Position numbers and translations under genes: made by a program. From Paenibacillus farraposensis (GTDB lineage: Bacteria; Bacillota; Bacilli; Paenibacillales; Paenibacillaceae): a stretch of DNA of 64,000 nt. Under the pieces are notes generated by a model, which ran no database searches, was not told the origin of the DNA, and was given only the letters and a program-made list of their open reading frames with translations. The stretch covers positions 18,530 to 82,529 of the forward strand of contig NZ_JAFFQR010000087.1 in the NCBI RefSeq assembly GCF_020736845.1, written 5' to 3'. Below, in pieces: positions 37,430-46,003 of the stretch; the first letter of the stretch is position 1; every line of letters begins with the position of its first letter.

Positions 37430-39230
37430 AAGTCGTTCCCACCTTTTCCAGATGAATCGTCAAAATGAGTTGCTCTGCCAATATCCGCAATCGTTCTAAT
37501 GGCTCTGTTTCGGTATCATAAAGTTCCTTCAACTTAGGAATCCACTGTTTTTTAAAAGTCGCCTTGTCTATGCTTTCCGGCTTCTTCTTGAACGCCAGAC
37601 GCTCAATCTCCATCCAGAGTAATTCTGCGAGCAATTTCGGATCACAAAGCCACGCTGACCCTGTATCCATTTCCTTGTAAATTTGGTATGTTCTACGGAG
37701 TTCATAGGCAAATTGGGCAGAAAAAAACTTTTTATACTCGTGTAACACTTTCATTTGCTCCACTGGATTATCTTCGAACGGCAGTGCTACTTTCATCAGA
37801 TCGCCTCCACCCCGTTTGTGGAAGTGAACCTCCAATGCATTACGTGTTTTTTTGGCCTGTCGTTCTGCTTCATGTGCCATTCTACGTACTTCTTCAAGGG
37901 GTTCCAGCATATGAGTGATTACAATCCCCACAGAAAGAGTCGGGACAGAAATAACAGACCCTAATATTTCAATAAAAGACTTACGCAACTCATTGGCTGC
38001 ATTCAAACATGTATGTACTGGCAAATAAGCCATAACATCATCTCCGCCACCATAAACGAGTTGTCCCTGATGATTTTTCATAATTTTTGCTGCTTGCAGA
38101 GCAAATCTGGAGAGCGCTTGAGAAAAATGTATATGGCTCTGTTCATCCTTAATGTTGCGAAGATGTTCCCCCATGCGATCACCATCAGCGATTAGAAAAG
38201 CATAATAAGGAGTTGGACGGACAAAATTAAACTGATGATCCCTTGATTTCTTCTCCAACTGGACATACATCCGTTCCAACTCGTTCGCTATAGAATCTTT
38301 GAGGTTCTCTTGATGTTCCTTGGGAACCATAACGCATTCTTCAAGATAATCCCCGATTCGGCGTTCATAAAAAAGACGCGCGTCATAGGAATTGGAATCT
38401 AGCTTGTTTATTGTCTTTAAATTCTCTTTTCCCAACAATTCATTCACGGTATGCAAATAATCAGTCACTGCCGAACCTATGAAAGTCACATCACGAATTT
38501 GGTCTTGGAAAGGCAGAAAGGCTGTCTCGCAAACCGAAAGAAACCGCTCTTGGTCAGGGTGAAGTACTAAAGACAAACGCTTAATGACGGAGATGGCGTC
38601 TAAGGTCTCATATTCTTTAATTCCCAACCGTAAAAGCCGCCCAATGTTCCTATCGTGGTTGATCCACACTGATTCACGACCGCCGTCCAGAGAAGATTTT
38701 TTCTCACCGTACATCGCGCCTGGGTCATTCTGCTTAAAATCCCTTAGCGTCTTACGGGCAGCTAATAATTGTTCCGTTTTGCTTAATGCCTCATCGTAAT
38801 GTAGTCCTTGCATCGCTGTCCAAGCCGCTTGAAACTCAAGTAAATCGCTGACTTGACGATCCCACGTGCGTATATTAATAATTCGCCCAATTTTCTCCTC
38901 AGCCGCTCTGGCATACTCCTTCCACTTGCCTTGGATAGCTCTTCTGACTTGCCAAGCAATCTTGCTAGGCTGATCTGTATTCATTATCCCAAGAATCTTG
39001 TTTGGTGCACTTATCTTCTCTACTTGTTCGGAGTTTGTGTCTATCGCCATCGCAGGAAAAACCAATCGGCCACCCAGTTCCTGAAATTCCTGAGCTCCCG
39101 CTATGCTTAATTCAGAGAGCAAATACGAGCCAAACCATAAATCTCGCGTTCTACGTGCCTGGGCGATAAATTCTTGCACGGGTCCGATGGAAAACATCAT
39201 CAGTATCTCTTCAGATTTGTGCTCTCGCAA
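37398..39230 (-). CDS. cmr2: Type III-B Cas10 (Cmr2) with cyclase GGDD and no HD domain
   Basis: 610 aa. Large subunit of the Cmr complex; on target RNA binding its palm domain makes cyclic oligoadenylates from ATP. N-terminal SIGPVQEFIAQARRTRDLWF is the Cmr2-specific segment; the palm motif VYGGGDDVMAYL has G395-G396-D397-D398 intact; a C-terminal helical region follows. The HD nuclease domain that precedes the Cmr2 segment in many orthologues is absent, so DNA cleavage is unlikely and signalling is likely the main output. The TTG start at 39230 has AAGGAGGTC 10 bases upstream and overlaps cmr1 by 31 bases. Confidence 0.94.
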   Translation of the reverse strand: MREHKSEEILMMFSIGPVQEFIAQARRTRDLWFGSYLLSELSIAGAQEFQELGGRLVFPAMAIDTNSEQVEKISAPNKILGIMNTDQPSKIAWQVRRAIQGKWKEYARAAEEKIGRIINIRTWDRQVSDLLEFQAAWTAMQGLHYDEALSKTEQLLAARKTLRDFKQNDPGAMYGEKKSSLDGGRESVWINHDRNIGRLLRLGIKEYETLDAISVIKRLSLVLHPDQERFLSVCETAFLPFQDQIRDVTFIGSAVTDYLHTVNELLGKENLKTINKLDSNSYDARLFYERRIGDYLEECVMVPKEHQENLKDSIANELERMYVQLEKKSRDHQFNFVRPTPYYAFLIADGDRMGEHLRNIKDEQSHIHFSQALSRFALQAAKIMKNHQGQLVYGGGDDVMAYLPVHTCLNAANELRKSFIEILGSVISVPTLSVGIVITHMLEPLEEVRRMAHEAERQAKKTRNALEVHFHKRGGGDLMKVALPFEDNPVEQMKVLHEYKKFFSAQFAYELRRTYQIYKEMDTGSAWLCDPKLLAELLWMEIERLAFKKKPESIDKATFKKQWIPKLKELYDTETEPLERLRILAEQLILTIHLEKVGTTYEETTASKTS

Positions 39231-40570
39231 AATTTTTCGACCTCCTTACTGTTTAAAAAAGCCTCAACAGCAGACGTATAGACTTTTTTATTATCTTGCA
39301 TAGGGTTATTATCATATGAAACGTTAGGGTAGATTTCTTTTGTTCCAAGTTGCTTTACGATCCTATCGTTTTGCTTTAACTCGGCCCCTTCCAAACGGGG
39401 TTGATTTAGGATAGCTATTATTCCAAGCGATTTATGAGGAGTACAGGACAATGGCTTTAAAATCACCGGAGAAGCAAGGCGATCCTTACCTTTGGGAACA
39501 AGTTGTGTTTTGTAGGGTTCCTTTTCCCAATGTCTTCTTTTGCGGCGCTCTTCATAAGATAGCTCTTTATCCTCATCCATTTGTTGCTTAAACTCAAAAA
39601 TAATCGGTAAACCCAGTTGTGCTTTTGGAAAAGAAATTAACTTCTCAGGTTTACTGGCGGGATATTTCTTGTTATGTTTGGGATGTGCCATACCTGTAAT
39701 CGTTCGAATGGAATCTGCTTCTGGCCAGTGGCTTCTCCCAGGTCTGGGTTTACCTTTTTCTTGGTTTGCACGTCTGCGAAATAAGCGATAAGCTTCTATT
39801 GCCTCATGCCAAGCATCTTTTATTTCCTCTATACGGGAACGAGTTTTAATCTGATTGCTAAGCGTTGGCCAATCACGACTTTGATCTGCCTGTAATAGTT
39901 TTAATTCGTATTTTTCTATGTGTTTATCAAACCAAGACAAAAAGTGTTCAGGGGTACAGTTATCTATAGTAGGAGAAATCCCATCACAAAATAAACTCCC
40001 ACACCCTCTACGTGTTCTTGCCCCCACTCCGCCGAAGTTAATCCAAGCCCATAGTGCAGGCTCTATTTCTTTGCGTTCTATTTCTTCAAGATCCATAGAT
40101 TTTGTGATATCATCGAATGGTTGCTTATAGATGATATGAAGCTTGAATGTGTGCCCTATAGTGTGCTCCACAGAGCTCTTTTTAGCAGCGTCTACCTCTT
40201 TACCTGCTGAATATAGCGCATATTTTGGAAAGTGAATTTTACTTGTAGACTCAGTGGATGTTGGCTCAATCCAGATCTTTATGCAACTGGGTCTGCTTGT
40301 GTCTCCAAAAATCTCTGCTTCTCGTTTGCGTAGTTCATATACATTTTCATAAGCTGCACCACGCGTTGCCCGCCACCAGAAACGCAACTGTCCCCGCACC
40401 GTGCCTGTACGAACCAACCGTTCTGTATCGATCTGTCCTGCCAGATAACCTCCTCCAAACATAGGAGTCACAACGGTTATAGCGTAAACCTTTTGCAGAT
40501 TAGGATTCTTAGCGATGCTCAGTTCCAGATCGGTGACATTTGTTGTGGGACCTTCCAGTTTTCTTACCAT
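39200..40570 (-). CDS. cmr1: Type III-B CRISPR RAMP protein Cmr1
   Basis: 456 aa. VYAITVVTPMFGGGYLAGQI, then VRTGTVRGQLRFWWRATRG (RAMP glycine-rich loop and helix), FGGVGARTRRGCGSLF (second RAMP loop) identify Cmr1, which sits with Cmr6 at the 3' end of the complex. AAAGGAG precedes the ATG. First cas gene of the operon; a DUF6602-like gene lies upstream. Confidence 0.93.
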   Translation of the reverse strand: MVRKLEGPTTNVTDLELSIAKNPNLQKVYAITVVTPMFGGGYLAGQIDTERLVRTGTVRGQLRFWWRATRGAAYENVYELRKREAEIFGDTSRPSCIKIWIEPTSTESTSKIHFPKYALYSAGKEVDAAKKSSVEHTIGHTFKLHIIYKQPFDDITKSMDLEEIERKEIEPALWAWINFGGVGARTRRGCGSLFCDGISPTIDNCTPEHFLSWFDKHIEKYELKLLQADQSRDWPTLSNQIKTRSRIEEIKDAWHEAIEAYRLFRRRANQEKGKPRPGRSHWPEADSIRTITGMAHPKHNKKYPASKPEKLISFPKAQLGLPIIFEFKQQMDEDKELSYEERRKRRHWEKEPYKTQLVPKGKDRLASPVILKPLSCTPHKSLGIIAILNQPRLEGAELKQNDRIVKQLGTKEIYPNVSYDNNPMQDNKKVYTSAVEAFLNSKEVEKFCESTNLKRY

Positions 40571-40712
40571 TTGAGTCTCCTTTCTTGATCTATCTATTTA
40601 ATTGGCATCCTCTTCAATACTGTCGTCCCCGATTGCTGTAAGCTCTCTAAAAGCTTTGGCATAAGCGAAATGAGGAAACAACATAGGGTTATTCAGCAGC
40701 ATGAGCAACTGG

Positions 40713-41579
40713 TTAAGCTGGAAGTTTAAGGTCAACAGCGGATTGCCTGGTATTTTCAAGTGACATAGCGTCTTCTGAAAATTTCAGTTCGCTATATTGC
40801 CCGCTGTCCACTTGCTGTTTAAACTCTTGCTTATTTTCATCTTTCCAGTTTGAAGGGATCACGTTCATATTACCGAAATTTTGTGCCCCTAGATTCAATT
40901 GATCCCCCCACCAGCCGAGCTTTTCATTCTCGTGTTCGACCAGTAAATCAAATTCTCTGACTATTCCTTTACTACCTGGCTCAACTCTTTTTAGCAGAAT
41001 AAAATCGAACGTTCCTTTAAGCTTCTCTGCAACTTGATGTACGGATGTCTGTTGTTGTCTCTGAAAATTGCTTGCAAGAATAAAAATAGGTCGAGTACGT
41101 TGCTGCGTTTTGTTTGTGATCCCAGTTACATAACCCTGCACCATCCGCGCAATGCCTGTTGTTCGTGGTTGTAATTTTTTAATGCTTTCTGTCCATTCTA
41201 TGATTTTTTCATATTCCCAATTTGAACTTTTGCATTCAATAGCTACCACTACGGCTTCGATTGGAATGAACTTGAGAGTATTATATTGGAAGACGTATGG
41301 TGTATACTTCTCATCGTAGACAGCAATATCCACTTCCCTAGATCGGTTATTGTTCGAGTCAATGATAATAACCCCCTGCGCCAAAGAGTATTTGAGAGGG
41401 ATAATACTTCGAAAAAACTTGACCCACATCTCCTCGCGATAGTTCCCACTAATTGTTCCATGCTCAGAAGCAATATCGATCTCTTCTACCATCATCTGAT
41501 TCAAGTAACGGTAATTCTGATGAATACGTTCAAATACATTTTCAACCTTACTATCCTTGCTGGCTTTAATTTCTCCCAT
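40713..41579 (-). CDS. DUF6602-like PD-(D/E)XK nuclease-fold protein leading the cmr operon
   Basis: 288 aa. ASEHGTISGNYREEMWVKFF, RSIIPLKYSLAQGVII, REVDIAVYD and FIPIEAVVVAIECKS form the E...D...ExK layout of a nuclease fold in the DUF6602 group. No CARF, SAVED or other ligand domain is visible. It is on the same strand as and just upstream of cmr1, so probably co-transcribed; it could be an accessory effector. Oddity: immediately past its stop, another frame (40598-40715) reads LNQLLMLLNNPMLFPHFAYA and ends IGDDSIEEDAN, as if a frameshift removed the natural C-terminus, or a tiny separate gene exists there. Confidence 0.65.
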   Translation of the reverse strand: MGEIKASKDSKVENVFERIHQNYRYLNQMMVEEIDIASEHGTISGNYREEMWVKFFRSIIPLKYSLAQGVIIIDSNNNRSREVDIAVYDEKYTPYVFQYNTLKFIPIEAVVVAIECKSSNWEYEKIIEWTESIKKLQPRTTGIARMVQGYVTGITNKTQQRTRPIFILASNFQRQQQTSVHQVAEKLKGTFDFILLKRVEPGSKGIVREFDLLVEHENEKLGWWGDQLNLGAQNFGNMNVIPSNWKDENKQEFKQQVDSGQYSELKFSEDAMSLENTRQSAVDLKLPA

Positions 41580-41863
41580 GTTCTCAGGCCCTTTCTATTA
41601 ATCTTATATCTGTAATACTTCTTCTTAACTAGCCCTAAAATAATCCAACTCATGTTATGGAATAGGAAAAAAGAACCTGATTAACATAGGTATTAAGGAT
41701 CATGTTAATTATAATTATGATTGTATGTATTTTACAAGGATAATTCTTCCCAATAATGTTTTATAAATTTTAATTAAATCTTATATTCCAATTAAGTAAA
41801 AATTATATTTAGAATCATAAACTGAATACCAAGCTATAATGGGATTTTTCATAAGTCCTGTAT

Positions 41864-41907
41864 AAAAAAAGCCCCCTGTAGATCTCACAAAAAGAGACTC
41901 TCAGGGG
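41864..41907 (-). terminator. Terminator after CRISPR array 2 (leader-distal side)
   Basis: On the - strand CCCCTGAGAGTCTC...CAGGGG is followed by GCTTTTTTTATA. It would end the array 2 transcript before the DUF6602-cmr operon, whose promoter must then lie in the AT-rich 41580-41863. Confidence 0.75.
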
Positions 41908-41954
41908 ACGAATGCGGCATAGAGGATATTTTGTTAGCTATAGAGTGACTGCGT

Positions 41955-42594
41955 ATTTCACTCCACGTACTCACAAGGAGGCGACGATCCGTACGAGAAT
42001 GATGGATGAACTTCCTAATGTATTTCAATCCACGCACTCACATGGAGTGCGACGAGACAAGACCCTATGCCATTTCTCGAAAGCAAAGGAATTTCAATCC
42101 ACGCACTCACATGGAGTGCGACTAGTTACCATAATAACATAATCGTGAAAACATTAATTTCAATCCACGCACTCACATGGAGTGCGACTCAGACATACAC
42201 GTATTTGAAATTACACGAGGTTATTTCAATCCACGCACTCACATGGAGTGCGACTTGATAATGCGATGAACAAACTGGGGATGTACAATCCATTTCAATC
42301 CACGCACTCACATGGAGTGCGACGTGGCCTTGTAGGTGGTTCACACCGCCGTGATTCATTTCAATCCACGCACTCACATGGAGTGCGACGGGAATACCGC
42401 ATGTCGTTTGAAAGCCCGGAACGTATTTCAATCCACGCACTCACATGGAGTGCGACCTGACAAAGTCATAAACACGCCCGATGCTGGTGTAATTTCAATC
42501 CACGCACTCACATGGAGTGCGACGCGTGCGCACAGGGAGCGGTGCGCACGTTGTTCAAAATAATTTCAATCCACGCACTCACATGGAGTGCGAC
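41955..42594 (-). CRISPR. CRISPR array 2: 10 repeats of 32 bp, 9 spacers
   Basis: Repeats start at 41955 (degenerate, 31 bp), 42022, 42091, 42157, 42223, 42292, 42358, 42425, 42492 and 42563, identical to the array 1 consensus. Spacers 34-39 bases, none shared with array 1 by eye. The degenerate left copy and the leader at 42595 give - strand transcription. The leader-proximal spacer (42524-42562) is the longest and has a GTGCGCAC-containing palindromic character. Confidence 0.98.
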
Positions 42595-42790
42595 AGCGAA
42601 AATGCAGTAATTCATATCCTAATGATATCAATTCCACACATTATCGCAAAAAAAGATGCCAAAAAGGCTTGAATCAAGCATTGACTTTACTAAGGTTAAC
42701 GGATTTAATTACTTTTCGACAAATTTCGAGGTGCGAAGGACCCGGGGATTTTATGTGAGCTTCACATTCGCACCTTCACGATTCTGTTAT
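42595..42790 (-). promoter_or_regulatory. Leader of CRISPR array 2 (duplicate of the array 1 leader)
   Basis: Near-identical to 33866-34059, starting with the same AGCGAAAATGCAG next to the last repeat and including the same AGGTGCGAAGG...TTCGCACCTT hairpin. Differences are scattered substitutions and single-base indels. Confidence 0.8.
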
Positions 42791-43330
42791 TCAATCTCTA
42801 AGAGTCTTCCATATCCTGCGTTGGTCTTTCCGCCAATGCCTTCCTCTCTTAGCGCTCCGAGTAGGATTGTTTTTGCCAAACTTAGCCACTTCATAGCTGA
42901 TTCCTTCTCTCCCTCACAGGTTAATGTAATTCCAAAGTGAGCCGACGCAGAAAGAAATGGAATAGGGACGGGAGAATCATCATCACGTGGAGCCTTGTAC
43001 TCAATATCATTACGATAGGCTCTACAATAATGCCGTTATAATCCTGATGATGCGCTGTATGCACATCCTGTTTGAGTGCTTTGCTAACTGTTGCTGGAGT
43101 AGGAAGAGCATCGTGAAACTGAATAAATCCAGCAGATGTTTGTGATCCAAATAAAATGTTGTAGTCGCTTCCTGTACGCTTCAATGCTGGTTGCTGGTCA
43201 CCCAGTTGTCGATGTGCATAATGCGAAGCAACACCCTTCAAGGCTGTTCCTGGTAAGTAAGCTACACCATAGATGCGATGAAGCGTAAGACTAGTTTCAA
43301 GCACGGAATTCCCTCCGTGCCCAGTAACGA
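42791..43330 (-). pseudogene. cmr6: Truncated, frameshifted copy of cmr6
   Basis: Nearly identical to 34060-34604. A one-base deletion (GATAGGCTC versus GATAAGGCTC, near 43017) breaks the frame, and homology stops abruptly after CCAGTAACGA at 43330, so the first third of the gene is missing. With the leader it forms a direct duplication of about 0.74 kb. Confidence 0.9.
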
Positions 43331-43429
43331 ACATATTCGTAGAGGATGGCCTGATAGCCCAAGTATCTTTTTAAGCATATAAGCCACAAAGCCGTAATCA
43401 CAATTTCATTAGTCTTATGATTTTCTCCC

Positions 43430-43777
43430 TCAATTCAACTGATCATCCAGAATAACATCAATGACTTTTAATATCTTCTTTTGCTCATTTTCATTTCTAC
43501 TACGTAGCCTGTTCACAATTTCTGTGAGTGTTGACTCGCTCTTCTCTCTGTTCACAGGCTGGATATAACTAAAAAACTCCACCATAGAGAGGTTGAGGGC
43601 ATTTGTAATTTTATCCAGCACCACGATGGAACAAACTTTTTCAGAACGCTCCAACTTACCAATATAAGTTTCGTGGACATCAGCCTTACTTGCAAGTTCC
43701 TCTTGGCTCAATCCACGTAGTTTTCGGAAGTGTCGAATTCCTTCCCCCACCATTTTCATCAAATCAGTCACAGCCAT
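43430..43777 (-). CDS. XRE-family helix-turn-helix regulator
   Basis: About 115 aa. The HTH_3 domain is IRHFRKLRGLSQEELASKAD then YIGKLERSEKV; a short C-terminal helix RLRSRNENEQKKILKVIDVI follows, as in SinR/SlrR-size regulators. The start at ATG 43777 (MAVTDLMKM) is tentative: AGGGTG touches it, and the ORF extends to 43828. Target unknown; its position next to the duplicated CRISPR segment may be accidental. Confidence 0.8.
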   Translation of the reverse strand: MAVTDLMKMVGEGIRHFRKLRGLSQEELASKADVHETYIGKLERSEKVCSIVVLDKITNALNLSMVEFFSYIQPVNREKSESTLTEIVNRLRSRNENEQKKILKVIDVILDDQLN

Positions 43778-43903
43778 CACCCTATGCAAACCATAGACTA
43801 GCCATATAGTTACACTACAGCCTGCCACCTTCTTTTGCGAGATTTATAGAATTCATAGAATTCATGAGCTTCATCGCATCACACCCTCTGATCTATTCAT
43901 GTC

Positions 43904-44086
43904 CTAAGTGTAACATCTAACATCGCCCAGCAGACATTCCATTTTGGCATGATTAGTAAAGAGGTCCTCGTCATGCAATTGCAATAGAGCCAGCAAATCC
44001 GCGACATCCATAACACGCTGGGGATGTCGCGGAATCTGCACCTCGCTGTTGAACGCCTTATATTTGATCGTATCTGACTGCTGCAC
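43904..44086 (-). pseudogene. Fragment resembling an iron-siderophore binding protein
   Basis: The frame reads TIKYKAFNSEVQIPRHPQRV, like the first strand of mature FecB/FhuD-type binding proteins (G.v.IP..P.RVV). The continuation LLALLQLHDED is not clearly homologous, and there is no signal peptide. Probably a leftover piece. Confidence 0.4.
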
Positions 44087-44101
44087 TTCGGTGCCTAAGG
44101 C

Positions 44102-45949
44102 TTAATTTACCCTGACCAGACGCCATTGCTGATTGCCTCCGCCGTTGTCCTCCCATTGAATAATAGGGGCGCCTGCTGTCTTGGAGCCTTGATTGACGTC
44201 CACTGTCAAGCTGCTGTTACGATTCACCAGCACCAGGTAGCCGCCAATATCGACAGGCAGCCATTGTTGGTTGGCTCCACCGTTATCCTGCCATTGGATC
44301 AAGGAAGCACCGCCCTGGGTGGAGCTCTGGTTCACATCCAGCAGCAGGCCGCTGCCTGCATTGCGCAGCTTGTAATATCCGTTGCCCGCAGACTCCAGCT
44401 TCCACTGCTGGTTCGTCGCTCCGTTATCGTTCCCCTGGATGATGGAGGCCCCCCCGGTGGCAGATGTCCCGTTCACATCCAGCACCAGACCGCTGTTCCG
44501 GTTAACCAGCTTATAGATGGCGCTGGAATCGTACCCCAGGTTGCCCTCATAATTCATGCCGGAGATCACATAGGTCGTTACGGCGCCCGCTTTGGAAACC
44601 ACTGTCAGCTGTTGGTTCTCAATGGCAATATCGGACAGCTGTTGCAAATTCTCGCTTGCTGATGTGCGGTAGACCTGTGCAGCGGCGCCAATGCTTGTAA
44701 ACCGGCTCAGATCATACGTCACCGTCGTATCTGCTGCATCGGAATTGGTGGTCACCAGCACCAGCTTGCCGGAGGCTGCATCGTAAGCCGCCAGTGTATT
44801 GTCATCACCGATGCCGATCACCTTGTAGCCGGGACGAATAAACTTGCTGTAGTTGCCCATGATATAATATTTCCTGTTAACGGTGTAGCTGGTCGTCTGC
44901 GAGTTGTTCAGTACGTTTTTGAAAAATCCCCAGCCCTCGGCGCTATCCACGGCCTGCCAGTATACCCATGCGCTGGCGCCCATGTTCCGCATATCCTTGA
45001 GGATCGTGCGCGACATGGTCATGCCGCTGGCATCGCCGTCGCCGTATTCCGACGTCCACAGATGCTTGCCTGCGGAGGCTACCGTATTGCGGAGCGCCGT
45101 ACGGTTGCTGCCGCCATACGTATGCGTGTTAATCTGGCTGATGGCTGCTTTGACATCGCTGCTGTAGCTGTTGAAGGATGCTCTCGTATCATCCAGACTA
45201 TACTCTTCGGGCGCGCTCAGCTTGGTGGACAGTCTCTTCGCCACGAGCGAGGCCTGAACCTGGCTCAGAATCACATACTGCTCCGCCCGGTCAAAGTGCA
45301 TGCCCTCCTGATTGCTGCCCAGCTTCCACCAGGTGGAGATCGGCTCGTTCAGCGGGGTTACCGTATCGAACGTAATGCCCCAGTGATCATGGAAATGCTT
45401 GACAACCTCGGTCAGATAGTCGGCAAAATCGTCGTAAAAATCCGGCTTGAGATTGTTGCCGCCGTCTGCTGCGCCCGATACGCTGCCGCTGATCGTCATC
45501 CAATACGGCGCGGAGTTCGTAAAGGCTTCAATCACATTGACGCCATAGGCTTTGGCAGCCTGTAGCATATAGCGCTGATTCGCATCGGCATTCCAGTCAT
45601 ACACCCCCGGGGACGGCTGATATCCTGGAACGGCCTTGCGGTACTCCAGGATGCTCGATGCCGGATCATCCCCGCCTCCGATGTTGTAGCGGATGATGTT
45701 CAAGCCAAGTCCCGTCGTTGGGCTGAATATTTTCTCCACGTATTCGTCGCGGTTCGAGTATTCGCCGACCACCTTGCCCCACCATGCCAGCGAGGTACCC
45801 CAGCCCTCGATGGTCTGATACTGCTGTGCTGGATCGACTTCTGCTGTATACGACCCCGCCGCAGAGATCTCCGTCTGGAGCGTTCCCACCAGCAAGCCGG
45901 CAGCGAGCAAGACGCTCCCGGCCCGTTTTATTCGTTTCAGCCATGTCAT
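44102..45949 (-). CDS. Secreted GH30-family glycosidase with ricin-type lectin domain
   Basis: 615 aa. Signal peptide to about residue 31 (LQTEISAAG). GH30 barrel with YQTIEGWGTSLAWWGKVVG near the start, acid/base E202 in TPLNEP and nucleophile E301 in WTSEYGDG, then the side beta-sandwich to about 465. The C-terminal CBM13/ricin lectin has three QQW repeats (NQQWKL, NQQWLP, NQQWRL). The GWGTSLAWW entry recalls endo-beta-1,6-galactanases of GH30; other GH30 activities are possible. It lies 54 bases downstream of the GH43 gene in the same operon, so both probably act on plant arabinogalactan. The ribosome site GGGAGG is 11 bases upstream. Confidence 0.88.
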   Translation of the reverse strand: MTWLKRIKRAGSVLLAAGLLVGTLQTEISAAGSYTAEVDPAQQYQTIEGWGTSLAWWGKVVGEYSNRDEYVEKIFSPTTGLGLNIIRYNIGGGDDPASSILEYRKAVPGYQPSPGVYDWNADANQRYMLQAAKAYGVNVIEAFTNSAPYWMTISGSVSGAADGGNNLKPDFYDDFADYLTEVVKHFHDHWGITFDTVTPLNEPISTWWKLGSNQEGMHFDRAEQYVILSQVQASLVAKRLSTKLSAPEEYSLDDTRASFNSYSSDVKAAISQINTHTYGGSNRTALRNTVASAGKHLWTSEYGDGDASGMTMSRTILKDMRNMGASAWVYWQAVDSAEGWGFFKNVLNNSQTTSYTVNRKYYIMGNYSKFIRPGYKVIGIGDDNTLAAYDAASGKLVLVTTNSDAADTTVTYDLSRFTSIGAAAQVYRTSASENLQQLSDIAIENQQLTVVSKAGAVTTYVISGMNYEGNLGYDSSAIYKLVNRNSGLVLDVNGTSATGGASIIQGNDNGATNQQWKLESAGNGYYKLRNAGSGLLLDVNQSSTQGGASLIQWQDNGGANQQWLPVDIGGYLVLVNRNSSLTVDVNQGSKTAGAPIIQWEDNGGGNQQWRLVRVN

Positions 45950-46003
45950 GCTCTGTTCATCCTCCCGTCTATTTATCGATTCATCCGAGCGGTCCCCCCT
46001 GCA

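Noticed and set aside
41912..42563. Similar repeat-containing ORFs on both strands of array 2
   Set aside because: Same reason: the repeat is open in several frames.
44126..45565. Long + strand ORFs opposite the GH30 gene
   Set aside because: GC-rich shadow frames of an evident glycosidase; no ribosome sites or recognisable domains.
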